Shown here in pieces: positions 49,963-58,011 of a stretch of 64,000 bases of DNA. Location: positions 3,522,643-3,586,642 of the forward strand of contig CP054186.1 of assembly GCA_015200025.1 (NCBI GenBank). The letters are read 5' to 3'. This DNA is from Phycisphaeraceae bacterium. GTDB lineage: Bacteria > Planctomycetota > Phycisphaerae > Phycisphaerales > UBA1924. A model generated the notes under the pieces. The model made no database searches and was not told the origin of the DNA. It worked only from the letters and a program-made list of their open reading frames with translations. How positions within the stretch are numbered: position 1 is the first letter of the stretch; every line of letters starts with the position of its first letter. Position numbers and translations under genes: made by a program.

Positions 49963-51516
49963 ATGAGCAAGATCAACACGAACATCCCGAGTCTGGTGGC
50001 CCAGTCGAACCTGGTGAAGTCCGGGAAGGAACTCTCGCTGCGGTTCGAGCGGCTGAGCACCGGCCTGCGGATCAACCGCGGCGCCGACGACCCCGCCGGG
50101 CTCATCATCTCCGAACGCCTGCGCTCCGACATCCAGGGCGTCGAGTCGGGGATCAAGAACAGCGAGCGGGCGAGCAGCGTCATCTCGACGACCGAGGCCG
50201 CCCTCTCCGAGGTGAGCGACCTGCTCAACTCGATCAAGAGCCTGATCGTCGAGGCGGCCAACACCGGCGCCAACTCCGCCGAGGAACGCGCCGCCAACCA
50301 GCTCCAGATCGACTCGGCCATCGAGTCCATCACCCGCATCAGCAACACGGCGAGTTTCGCGGGGCAGAAGATCCTCAACGGGACGCTGGACTACCTGCTC
50401 TCGGGCGTCCGCTCGAGCGCCATCACCAAGGCGCAGGTCTGGAACGCCTCCCTCGTGGGCGCCCCCTCGCTCCAGGTCGCCGTCGACGTCGTCGCCAGCG
50501 CTCAGACCGGGGGGCTCTATTACAACGGCGCCACCACCCCCGCCGGCGTCCTCCTCTCCGCGATGACCGTCGAGGTCCAGGGCAACCGCGGCGTCCAGAC
50601 CCTGACCTTCGCCTCGGGCGTCCCGCTCTCCTCCGTCGTCGCCGCCGTCAACTCCTACACCACCCTCACCGGCGTCCGCGCCCAGCTCATCAACAACAAC
50701 CCGACCAGCGGCCTGGTCTTCAAGACGGCCGGCTACGGGTCCGAGTCCTTCGTCTCCGTCAAGCGTCTCAACGGGCCGACCTCGGGCGATTCGCTCACGC
50801 TCTACAAGCTCGAGAACAACACCACGCCCCCGGACACCACCCCCTTCCCGTGGGCCGCCCTCATCGGCGCCAACACCCTTGTTCAGGGAAGCCGGGACAC
50901 CGGGCAGGACGTCTCGGCCCTGGTCAACGGGAACCTCGCCACCGGGCGCGGGCTGGCGCTGAGCGTCAACGGCCCCGCCCTGAGCGTCGAACTTACCCTC
51001 AGCGAGGACTTCGCCACTCGCCCCGACGCCGCCAACTCGATCTTCCAGATCACCGGCGGCGGGGCGATGTTCCAGCTCGGGCAGCAGGTCAACCCCTCCC
51101 AGCAGACCAACATGGGCATCCCGTCGATGGCGGCCTCTCGCCTGGGCGGACGGCTCGTCAGCGGGACGCTCCAGTTCCTCAGCTCGCTCAAGTCCGGTCA
51201 GGGCAACTCCATCGCCGAGAACGTCGCGAGGCGTGACTTCACCGCCGCCAGCGACATCCTCGACCAGGCCATCCAGGAGGTCGCCATCCTCCGCGGGCGT
51301 CTGGGGGCCTTCGAACGCGACGTGCTGCAGACCAACGTCCGGTCGCTCCAGTCGGCCTTCGAGAACCTCACCGCCAGCAGCTCGCAGATCCGCGACGCCG
51401 ACTTCGCGTCCGAGACCAGCCGCCTGACCCGGGCGCAGATCCTCCAGTCCTCGGGGACCACCGTGCTCGGGCTGGCCAACCAGCAGGCCCAGCAGGTCCT
51501 CCAGTTGCTCGGGTAG
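49963..51516 (+). CDS. Flagellin 1
   Basis: A 517-residue filament protein. Its N-terminal D0/D1 region is canonical (KINTNIPSLVAQSNLVKSGK, ELSLRFERLSTGLRINRGAD and DPAGLIISERLRSDIQGVES). The C-terminal counterpart is conserved too (LDQAIQEVAILRGRLGAFER, DADFASETSRLTRAQILQSS, TVLGLANQQAQQVLQLLG). Between them lies a variable part of about 300 residues rich in Thr, Val and Asn, which should form the surface domains. It has a sigma-54 promoter 98 bases upstream and a T-tailed terminator 54 bases after its stop, so it is a separate transcription unit from the second flagellin. Confidence 0.95.
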   Translation: MSKINTNIPSLVAQSNLVKSGKELSLRFERLSTGLRINRGADDPAGLIISERLRSDIQGVESGIKNSERASSVISTTEAALSEVSDLLNSIKSLIVEAANTGANSAEERAANQLQIDSAIESITRISNTASFAGQKILNGTLDYLLSGVRSSAITKAQVWNASLVGAPSLQVAVDVVASAQTGGLYYNGATTPAGVLLSAMTVEVQGNRGVQTLTFASGVPLSSVVAAVNSYTTLTGVRAQLINNNPTSGLVFKTAGYGSESFVSVKRLNGPTSGDSLTLYKLENNTTPPDTTPFPWAALIGANTLVQGSRDTGQDVSALVNGNLATGRGLALSVNGPALSVELTLSEDFATRPDAANSIFQITGGGAMFQLGQQVNPSQQTNMGIPSMAASRLGGRLVSGTLQFLSSLKSGQGNSIAENVARRDFTAASDILDQAIQEVAILRGRLGAFERDVLQTNVRSLQSAFENLTASSSQIRDADFASETSRLTRAQILQSSGTTVLGLANQQAQQVLQLLG

Positions 51517-51569
51517 TCCCGGCCCACCACGCACGCGCACCCCAACGCACCCCAACGCACCCCTCGACG

Positions 51570-51604
51570 CCCCGGCCCGCGACGGCCGGGGCGGTTTGTT
51601 TTTG
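51570..51604 (+). terminator. Intrinsic terminator after flagellin 1
   Basis: CCCCGGCC (51570-51577) pairs with GGCCGGGG (51584-51591) across a six-base loop, followed by CGGTTTGTTTTT. It is a textbook rho-independent terminator that separates the two flagellin genes. Confidence 0.85.
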
Positions 51605-51894
51605 CGCGTCGTGGTCCGGGAATGACGCGGGTGGATCCCCCCCCGCCGGGCGCCGCGGGCGCATTTCTCTCCCGCCGGCTGAACTCGCCCCCGCGCGGTG
51701 ACGATGTCAGGGACCGTTGTGCCCCCCGGATGGTCCGGGGGGCGTCGAACCCGGGCAGGATACCGGGGCCGGCGAAGATGGCCCGCTCGAACGGGCCGGA
51801 TCGAAGGGGCGGTTGTCCCCACCGGCGAAGGTTTGGTCCGTGACGCGGGCGTGCGTCGTGAAGGGCCGGCCGAGGATGTTCACGGAGGAATTTC
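51605..51894 (+). other. Structured upstream region of flagellin 2
   Basis: No gene is seen in the 378 bases between the two flagellin genes. After the terminator there are three hairpins on the plus strand: a perfect ten-base stem at 51721-51743 (GCCCCCCGGA, loop TGG, TCCGGGGGGC), a six-base stem GGCCCG/CGGGCC starting near 51780 with loop CTCGAA, and GGGG/CCCC near 51806-51820. No sigma-54 element with GG-N10-GC like those at flgG, flgL and flagellin 1 is visible, so the promoter type of flagellin 2 remains open. Confidence 0.5.
51874..51889 (+). promoter_or_regulatory. Two GGA motifs at the flagellin 2 ribosome site (candidate CsrA sites)
   Basis: AGGATGT (51873-51879) agrees with the end of the CsrA consensus, and ten bases further lies GGAGGA (51884-51889), the Shine-Dalgarno sequence, five bases before ATG 51895. 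Two neighbouring GGA sites, one on the ribosome site, recall the paired CsrA sites of the Bacillus hag leader. Binding is inferred. Confidence 0.5.
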
Positions 51895-53406
51895 ATGAGC
51901 CGGATTAACACCAATATTCAGTCGTTGATCGCCCAGCGCGTGCTGGGATCGAACAACACCCAGCTGTCCCAGTCTCTGGAACGGCTGGCGACGGGCACGA
52001 AGATCAGCCGGGGTAAGGACGACCCCGCCGGGCTGATCGCCTCGGAGGCCCTGAGCTCCGAGATCCGCTCGACCAACGCCGCGATCGCCAACGCCGACCG
52101 CGCCGACCAGGTCGTGAACATCGCCGAGGGCGGTCTGCAGGAGGTCAGCAGCCTGTTGACCGAGCTGCAGGGCCTGATCACCTCGACGGCCAGTCGGGCC
52201 GGCCTCTCCGACGAGGAGAAGCAGGCGAACCAGCTGCAGGTCGACTCGATCCTGCAGACCATCGACCGCATCGCGAGCGCCACGAGCTTCCAAGGCATCA
52301 AGCTCCTCAACGGGAACTTCGACTTCCGGGTCTCGGGCCTGGCCTCGGGCGTCGCCGACTACCGCATCAACGGCGCGAAGTTCGGCGGGTCGAGCCTCAA
52401 CATCAACGCGATCGTGACCCAGTCCGCCCAGCAGGGTGGTCTGTTCATGTCCTTCGGCGGCGCCAACCTCGACCTCTCGTCGCAGAACGCCTCCTTCACC
52501 GTCGAGGTCCGCGGTTCGTTGGGCGCCCGCGAGCTGACCTTCAGCTCCGGCACCACCATGTCGAGCATCGCGGCCGCCATCAACACCTTCAAGGACGTCA
52601 CCGGCGTCGAGGCCCGCTCCTCGGGCACGGGCGTGAAGCTCTACAGCAGCAACTACGGGTCCTCGGCCTTCACCTCCGTCAAGGTCGTCAACGACGGCGG
52701 CGCCGCGGGCAACGGCGTCTACCGCCTCGCCGACACCAACTTCAACGCCTCGCAGACCACCGGCAACACGGCCTTCACCGCCGCCACCAACGGCGTCCAG
52801 GACTTCGGGCAGGACATCAAGGCCACGATCAACGGCATCCAGGCCACCACCTCCGGGCGCACCGCCCGCATCAACACGGACTTCCTCGACGTGGAGCTGA
52901 CCCTGGGCACCTCCACCTCGCAGACCCTCGGCGCGGTCGGCTCGGGCGGGGTGACCGCCACCGTCACCGGCGGCGGCGCCGACTTCCAGCTCGCCGGCAA
53001 GGTCGATATCGCCGGTAAGGTCTCCATGGGCATCGGCGACGTGGCCGTCCGCAAGCTCGGGTCGTCCAACTCGGGCTTCCTGAGCACCCTCGCCAACGGC
53101 AACACCAACAACGTCGTCAACGGCAACCTCACCAACGCCCAGAAGGTCGTCTCCGAGGCCATCACCCAGGTGTCCTCGCTCCGGGGCCGACTCGGCGCGT
53201 TCCAGAAGAACACGATCGGGGCGACCATCCGCAGCCTCAACGTGTCCGTCGAGAACAGCACCGCCGCTCAGTCTGTCATCCGGGACAGCGACTTCGCCTC
53301 CGAGACCGCGGCCCTTACCCGGTCGCAGATCCTCGTGGCGGCGTCGACCAACGTCCTGGGGCTCGCCAACCAGACGCCCCAGTCCGTGCTCCAGCTCCTC
53401 GGGTAA
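51895..53406 (+). CDS. Flagellin 2
   Basis: A 503-residue flagellin. N-terminal blocks SRINTNIQSLIAQRVLGSNN and QLSQSLERLATGTKISRGKD, and C-terminal blocks VSSLRGRLGAFQKNTIGATI, SDFASETAALTRSQILVAAS and TNVLGLANQTPQSVLQLLG match flagellin D0/D1. The middle differs strongly from flagellin 1 (FGGANLDLSSQNASFTVEVR, QLAGKVDIAGKVSMGIGDVA), although both share a VEVxGxxGxxxLTFxSG module. It is rich in Asn, Ser and Thr. It is followed by a strong terminator and should be the second filament subunit. An in-cell division of labour (inner and outer filament part) is possible. Confidence 0.95.
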   Translation: MSRINTNIQSLIAQRVLGSNNTQLSQSLERLATGTKISRGKDDPAGLIASEALSSEIRSTNAAIANADRADQVVNIAEGGLQEVSSLLTELQGLITSTASRAGLSDEEKQANQLQVDSILQTIDRIASATSFQGIKLLNGNFDFRVSGLASGVADYRINGAKFGGSSLNINAIVTQSAQQGGLFMSFGGANLDLSSQNASFTVEVRGSLGARELTFSSGTTMSSIAAAINTFKDVTGVEARSSGTGVKLYSSNYGSSAFTSVKVVNDGGAAGNGVYRLADTNFNASQTTGNTAFTAATNGVQDFGQDIKATINGIQATTSGRTARINTDFLDVELTLGTSTSQTLGAVGSGGVTATVTGGGADFQLAGKVDIAGKVSMGIGDVAVRKLGSSNSGFLSTLANGNTNNVVNGNLTNAQKVVSEAITQVSSLRGRLGAFQKNTIGATIRSLNVSVENSTAAQSVIRDSDFASETAALTRSQILVAASTNVLGLANQTPQSVLQLLG

Positions 53407-53437
53407 GACCGGCTGACATCCTCCCGTGAACCCTCAC

Positions 53438-53474
53438 GGCCCCGGGCCCCTCCGCCCGGGGCCCTTTCGTTTTT
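53438..53474 (+). terminator. Intrinsic terminator after flagellin 2
   Basis: GGCCCCGGGC (53438-53447) pairs perfectly with GCCCGGGGCC (53454-53463) across a six-base loop and is followed by CTTTCGTTTTT. It ends the flagellar cluster. Confidence 0.88.
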
Positions 53475-53527
53475 CCACCCTGTGAACCGGGGATTCTCCC
53501 TCCACCCCGACACCCCCGCCATCCCCT

Positions 53528-54631
53528 ATGCTCTGTCGCGGGCCAATCCGACCCGCGTCCACAGACCCCGACCCGCCGCCGCCGTCGGCGGCCGAGGAAC
53601 CCACGTTGACCACCGCGACCAGCGACCACCGACTCAACCGCCCCCGACGCTCAGAACCCGAGGTGCCCACGCACGCCCACCCGACCACCGACGCCCTGCC
53701 CGCCCCCGATACCCGTTCGCGCTGGAAGCGGGCCGTCATGGTCTGGTTCGACTCGACCGCATCGGCCAGCGGGGCCCGCGAGCCCTCTCGCTTCGTCCGC
53801 GCCGTCCGCCTGCTCCCGTTCATCGCGATGCACGCCGGGTGCCTGCTGGTGATCTGGGTCGGGTTCAGTTGGTGGGCCCTCGCGGTCGCCGTCGGGCTGT
53901 ACGCGGTCCGCATGTTCGCCATCACGGCCTTCTACCACCGGTACTTCAGCCACCGCTCCTTCCGCACGAGCCGGCCCATGCAGTTTGTCTTCGCCCTCTT
54001 GGGGTGCTCCGCGGTCCAGCGTGGGCCCCTCTGGTGGGCCGCCCACCACCGAGAGCACCACCGCCACAGCGACCAGGAGGGCGACCTCCACTCCCCCAGG
54101 CTGCACGGGATCCTCTGGTCCCACCTCCTCTGGTTCCTCCAGCCCGAGAACACCGGGACCAACACCAAGGCCGTCCCCGACCTCATCAAGTACCCCGAGC
54201 TCCGCTGGATCGACCGCTACGACGGGGTCGTCCCCCTGGCCCTCGCCCTGGCGATGTTCGCCCTGGGGTGGTCCATCGAGGCCCTCGGCGGGGCCACGTC
54301 CGGCCTTCAGATGCTCGCCTGGGGGTTCTTCATCTCCACCGTCGCCTGCTACCACGCCACCTACACCATCAACTCTCTCTGCCACGTCTGGGGTCGCCGG
54401 CGCTTCAACACCAACGACGACAGCCGGAACAACGGCGTCCTCGCGCTGCTCACCTTCGGCGAGGGCTGGCACAACAACCACCATTACTTCCCCGGCTCGG
54501 CCCGCCAGGGCTTCTATTGGTGGGAGTTCGACCTGACGTATTACGTCCTCTGGGTGATGAGCAAGTGCCGCCTGGTCTGGGACCTCAACCCCGTCCCCGA
54601 GCGGGTCTACAAGAACGCCCGCGGCGGGTGA
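53528..54631 (+). CDS. Membrane fatty-acid desaturase (acyl-CoA/acyl-lipid type)
   Basis: A di-iron membrane desaturase that introduces a double bond into acyl chains. All three histidine boxes are present: HRYFSH, HREHHRH and HNNHH. Four hydrophobic stretches flank them (LPFIAMHAGCLLVIWVGFSW, LALAVAVGLYAVRM-like ALAVAVGLYAVRMFAITAFY, LALALAMFALGWSIEAL, LQMLAWGFFISTVACYH). The first 65 residues are Pro/Thr-rich and poorly conserved. ATG 53528 lacks a ribosome site; a TTG at 53606 has GAGGAA seven bases upstream and may be the true start. It heads an operon with four further lipid-related genes, so the double bond it makes could be the substrate for cyclopropanation. Confidence 0.9.
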   Translation: MLCRGPIRPASTDPDPPPPSAAEEPTLTTATSDHRLNRPRRSEPEVPTHAHPTTDALPAPDTRSRWKRAVMVWFDSTASASGAREPSRFVRAVRLLPFIAMHAGCLLVIWVGFSWWALAVAVGLYAVRMFAITAFYHRYFSHRSFRTSRPMQFVFALLGCSAVQRGPLWWAAHHREHHRHSDQEGDLHSPRLHGILWSHLLWFLQPENTGTNTKAVPDLIKYPELRWIDRYDGVVPLALALAMFALGWSIEALGGATSGLQMLAWGFFISTVACYHATYTINSLCHVWGRRRFNTNDDSRNNGVLALLTFGEGWHNNHHYFPGSARQGFYWWEFDLTYYVLWVMSKCRLVWDLNPVPERVYKNARGG

Positions 54632-54665
54632 ATCCCCCGTCCCACCCCGTTCGAAGGAACAGGCG

Positions 54666-55967
54666 ATGAAGATCGCGGTCATCGGCGCCGGGATCGCGGG
54701 CCTGACCGCCGCCCTCGAACTCCGCCGATCATTCCGGCCCACCGTCTTCGAAGCCGAGGGGCGCCCGGGCGGGCACTCCAACACCATCGACGCCCGCCAC
54801 GGCGGGCGCGACTGGCCCGTCGACACCGGTTTTATCGTCTTCAACGACCGGACCTACCCCGGCTTTGTCCGGCTCCTCGCCGAACTGGGCGTCGCCTCGC
54901 GCCCCGCCGACATGACCTTCAGCGTCCGTCACGAGCCCGACCGGGTCGAGTACAACGGGCACTCGCTCTCGCACCTCCTGACCTGGAAGCGCAACGCCCT
55001 CCGCCCCGGGTTCTGGCGCATGGCCCGCGACATCATCCGTCTGGGCCGTGACACCACCGCGAGGCTGGCGTCGGGCGGTGACGGGCTCGAAGGCTCGCTC
55101 GCCGAGTTCCTCCGGCGAGGGCGGTACTCCCGTGAACTGTGCGACTGGTACCTCGCCCCGATGACCTCCGCGATCTGGTCGTCCTCGCACGCCGCCGCCC
55201 TCGAAACACCCGCGATCTTCTTCGCCCGCTTCTTCGCCAACCACGGGTTCTTCGACATGGGCGAACGCCCGCTGTGGCGGACCGTCGTCGGCGGCTCACG
55301 CGCCTACGTCCGCGCCATCGCGCAGCGTCTGGGCGACGACCTCCGCACCGGGTGCCCGGCTCTCCGCGTCGAACGGCCCGCCGGCGGGGGCGTCATCGTC
55401 GAATCGCCCGCGGGGTCGGAGCACTTCGACGCTGCCGTTATCGCCTCGCACAGCGACCAGGCCTTGGGCTTGCTCGCCGACCCGACCGACGATGAGCGCG
55501 ACGTCCTCGGCTCGATCCCCTACACCGACAACCTCGCCATCCTTCACACCGACACTTCACTCCTCCCGGCGCGTCCCAAGGCCTGGGCCGCCTGGAACGC
55601 CCGCGTCGGCCACGACTCGCCCGCCGACCCCGCCCGCGTCACCTACAACCTCAGCATCCTCCAGGGGCTCGCCCCGCCCGACGGGACCCAGTTCCTCGTC
55701 ACCCTCAACCCCAAGCCGGGCGAGATCGAACCGGGCCGGATCCTCCGGAGGATCAACTACCACCACCCGGCCTTCGACCGTGCCTCCGTCGCCGCCCAGG
55801 CCCGCCACGCCCGCGTCAGTGCCGGGCCCACGTTCTACGCCGGCGCGTATTGGCGCTATGGTTTCCACGAAGACGGGCACTGGAGCGGCGCCCGGGCGGC
55901 CCTGCAGGTCGAGGCTTTCGCCCGGCGTCACGCCCCCGCGGCCCGTCCCCAGGAGGCCCCCGCGTGA
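54666..55967 (+). CDS. FAD-dependent amine-oxidase-like oxidoreductase (COG2907)
   Basis: A 433-residue flavoprotein. The FAD-binding motif MKIAVIGAGIAGLTAALELR is at the N-terminus, with the family pattern VFEAEGRPGGHSNTI and DTGFIVFNDRTYPGF. The C-terminal region FYAGAYWRYGFHEDGHWSGA is typical of this group, which is regularly encoded next to DUF1365 and cyclopropane-fatty-acid synthase-like genes. Its reaction is not established. The stop overlaps the GTG of the DUF1365 gene, and the start follows the desaturase by 34 bases with GAAGGAA upstream. Confidence 0.9.
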   Translation: MKIAVIGAGIAGLTAALELRRSFRPTVFEAEGRPGGHSNTIDARHGGRDWPVDTGFIVFNDRTYPGFVRLLAELGVASRPADMTFSVRHEPDRVEYNGHSLSHLLTWKRNALRPGFWRMARDIIRLGRDTTARLASGGDGLEGSLAEFLRRGRYSRELCDWYLAPMTSAIWSSSHAAALETPAIFFARFFANHGFFDMGERPLWRTVVGGSRAYVRAIAQRLGDDLRTGCPALRVERPAGGGVIVESPAGSEHFDAAVIASHSDQALGLLADPTDDERDVLGSIPYTDNLAILHTDTSLLPARPKAWAAWNARVGHDSPADPARVTYNLSILQGLAPPDGTQFLVTLNPKPGEIEPGRILRRINYHHPAFDRASVAAQARHARVSAGPTFYAGAYWRYGFHEDGHWSGARAALQVEAFARRHAPAARPQEAPA

Positions 55968-56746
55968 GCCTCGCCAGCGCGATCTTCGTCGGTGACGTCC
56001 GTCACCGCAGATCCCGCCCCACGCCCCACGAACTGCGCCTCCGCCAGTTCATGATGTACCTCGACCTCGACGAGCTCGACCGCGTCTTCCGCGGCCGATG
56101 GCTCTGGTCGATCGACCGCCCCAACCTCGCCTCCTGGCAAAGGCGCGACTTCCTCCGCCCCGCCGACCTCCCGCTCAAGGACGCCCTCGCCGAAGCCCTC
56201 CCGCCGGGCCTTTCCCTCCGCGGGCCGGTCCGGATGCTCACCCACCTCCGCTACTTCGGGCATTCCTTCAACCCCGTCACGTTCTATTACTGCCTCGGCC
56301 CCGGCGGGCACGGGCTCGACGCCGTCGTCGCCGAGATCACCAACACGCCGTGGAACGAGCGTCACGCGTACGTCATCCCCGGCTCGGGCCCCCGCGCCTC
56401 GCTCGATTTCGGCAAGGCCTTCCACGTCTCCCCGTTCATGCCGATGGACCAGCGTTACCGGTGGTTCTTCACCGAGCCGCGCGAGACCCTCGCCGTTCAT
56501 ATGGAGAGCCACGACACGCAGGGCAAGATCTTCGACGCCACCATGACCATGCGACGACGGGAGATCACCGGGGGCTCGCTCGCCTTCGTCCTGGCCCGTT
56601 TCCCCGCCATGACCCTCCGCGTATTGGCCTCCATCTACTGGAACGCCCTCCGCCTCCGCCTCAAGGGCGTCCCCGTGCAGCCCCACCCGAAGTGGACAAC
56701 CCCGCCGGGCGCCCTCGCTCAGCCCGCCGCGGAGCCGCCGCCATGA
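55964..56746 (+). CDS. DUF1365 family protein of the lipid operon
   Basis: A 260-residue DUF1365 protein. It starts with GTG 55964, overlapping the previous stop, with AGGAGG upstream. Family blocks: IFVGDVRHRRSRPTPHELRL, MLTHLRYFGHSFNPVTFYYC, then EITNTPWNERHAYVI, FGKAFHVSPFMPMDQRYRWF and THAVH-like LAVHMESHDTQGKIFDATMT. The C-terminal helices suggest membrane association. In other bacteria DUF1365 genes sit beside COG2907 and cfa-like genes, in some cases under ECF sigma-factor control, and take part in synthesis of modified fatty acids. The exact role is unknown. Confidence 0.9.
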   Translation: MSLASAIFVGDVRHRRSRPTPHELRLRQFMMYLDLDELDRVFRGRWLWSIDRPNLASWQRRDFLRPADLPLKDALAEALPPGLSLRGPVRMLTHLRYFGHSFNPVTFYYCLGPGGHGLDAVVAEITNTPWNERHAYVIPGSGPRASLDFGKAFHVSPFMPMDQRYRWFFTEPRETLAVHMESHDTQGKIFDATMTMRRREITGGSLAFVLARFPAMTLRVLASIYWNALRLRLKGVPVQPHPKWTTPPGALAQPAAEPPP

Positions 56747-58011
56747 TCCGGCACGACGACCGCCCCGCGCCGGTTCAGCGTGCGCCGCGGCCCGGCGCAC
56801 GCCTCGCCCGCCACGCCGTCGCCCGGGCGCTGGCCAAGGTCCGCAGCGGCCGCATCACCCTCACCGACGGGGGCTGGACGCTCTCGGCCGGCGAGCCCGC
56901 GGACGCCGCGACGCTCCACGCCGCCGTCCGCGTCCTCTCGCCTGCGTTTTTCCGCGCCGTCGCCTTTGGGGGGACCGTCGGCGCCGCGGATTCGTTCGCC
57001 CGAGGCGAATGGGCCTGCGACGACCTCACCGCCCTCTGCCGCGTCATCGCCCGCAACCGCGACGCCTTCAACGCCCTCGACGGCCCCTTCGCCACGCTGG
57101 CCAAGTGGGTCCTCGGGCTCCGCCACGCCCGCTCGCGCAACACCGCCGAGGGCAGCCGACGGAACATCCACGCGCACTACGACCTCTCCAACGAGTTTTT
57201 CGCCCTCTGGCTCGACCCCTCGATGATGTACTCCTGCGCCGTCTTCGAAGAGCCCGACGGCACGCCCGTCCCGCCCCACGACCTCGAACGCGCCCAGCGC
57301 CTCCACCTCGACCGGCTCACCGCCGCCCTGGACCTGGCGCCGACCCACCACCTCGCCGAGATCGGGACCGGGTGGGGCGCCCTGGCCCTCCACGCCGCCC
57401 GGTCGTCCGGGTGCCGCGTCACCACCACCACCATCAGCCCCGCGCAGGCCCGCCTCGCCCGGGACCGGATCGCCGACGCCGGCCTTACCGACCGCGTCGC
57501 CGTCATCGAGCGAGATTACCGCGACTTCCCCGGCGTGCACGACCGGCTCGTCTCCGTCGAGATGATCGAGGCCGTCGGGCACCAGTTCCTGGGCGAGTAT
57601 TTCTCCGCCTGCGCCCGCCTGCTGAGGCCCGGCGGACGCTTCGTCCTTCAGAGCATCGTCATCGACGACCGCTACTACGAGGAAGGCCTCGCCTCCGTCG
57701 ATTTCATCAAGGCCCGCGTATTCCCGGGGAGCTTCATGCCCTGCCGCCGGGTCATCCGGGAGCACGCCGCCCGCGCGGGCCTGCGGCTCGAATCCGAGGT
57801 CGAGATCGGCCCGCACTACGCGACCACGCTCCGCGAGTGGCGTCGCCGGTTCATGGCCCGGCTCCCCGAGGTCCGCGCCCTGGGCTTCGACGAGCCCTTC
57901 GTCCGCACCTGGGAGTTCTACCTCGCCTACTGCGAGGCCGGGTTCGCCGAACGTCACCTCGGCGACGTCATTTACGCCTTCACCAAGCCCGGCGGAGCGA
58001 CCGGCCCATGA
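56743..58011 (+). CDS. Cyclopropane-fatty-acyl-phospholipid synthase-like methyltransferase
   Basis: A 422-residue SAM-dependent methyltransferase that adds a methylene or methyl group to double bonds of membrane lipids. The SAM-binding motif is LAEIGTGWGALALHAA; the family block NIHAHYDLSNEFFALWLDPS, then MMYSCAVF, precedes it, and VSVEMIEAVGHQFLGEYFSA, FVLQSIVIDDRYYEEGLASV, FIKARVFPGSFMPC follow. An N-terminal domain of about 110 residues is present, as in Cfa. The gene overlaps its neighbours on both sides by four bases (ATGA). The desaturase in the same operon would supply the unsaturated substrate. Cyclopropane formation and methylation to other products cannot be told apart from sequence. 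Confidence 0.92.
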   Translation: MIRHDDRPAPVQRAPRPGARLARHAVARALAKVRSGRITLTDGGWTLSAGEPADAATLHAAVRVLSPAFFRAVAFGGTVGAADSFARGEWACDDLTALCRVIARNRDAFNALDGPFATLAKWVLGLRHARSRNTAEGSRRNIHAHYDLSNEFFALWLDPSMMYSCAVFEEPDGTPVPPHDLERAQRLHLDRLTAALDLAPTHHLAEIGTGWGALALHAARSSGCRVTTTTISPAQARLARDRIADAGLTDRVAVIERDYRDFPGVHDRLVSVEMIEAVGHQFLGEYFSACARLLRPGGRFVLQSIVIDDRYYEEGLASVDFIKARVFPGSFMPCRRVIREHAARAGLRLESEVEIGPHYATTLREWRRRFMARLPEVRALGFDEPFVRTWEFYLAYCEAGFAERHLGDVIYAFTKPGGATGP

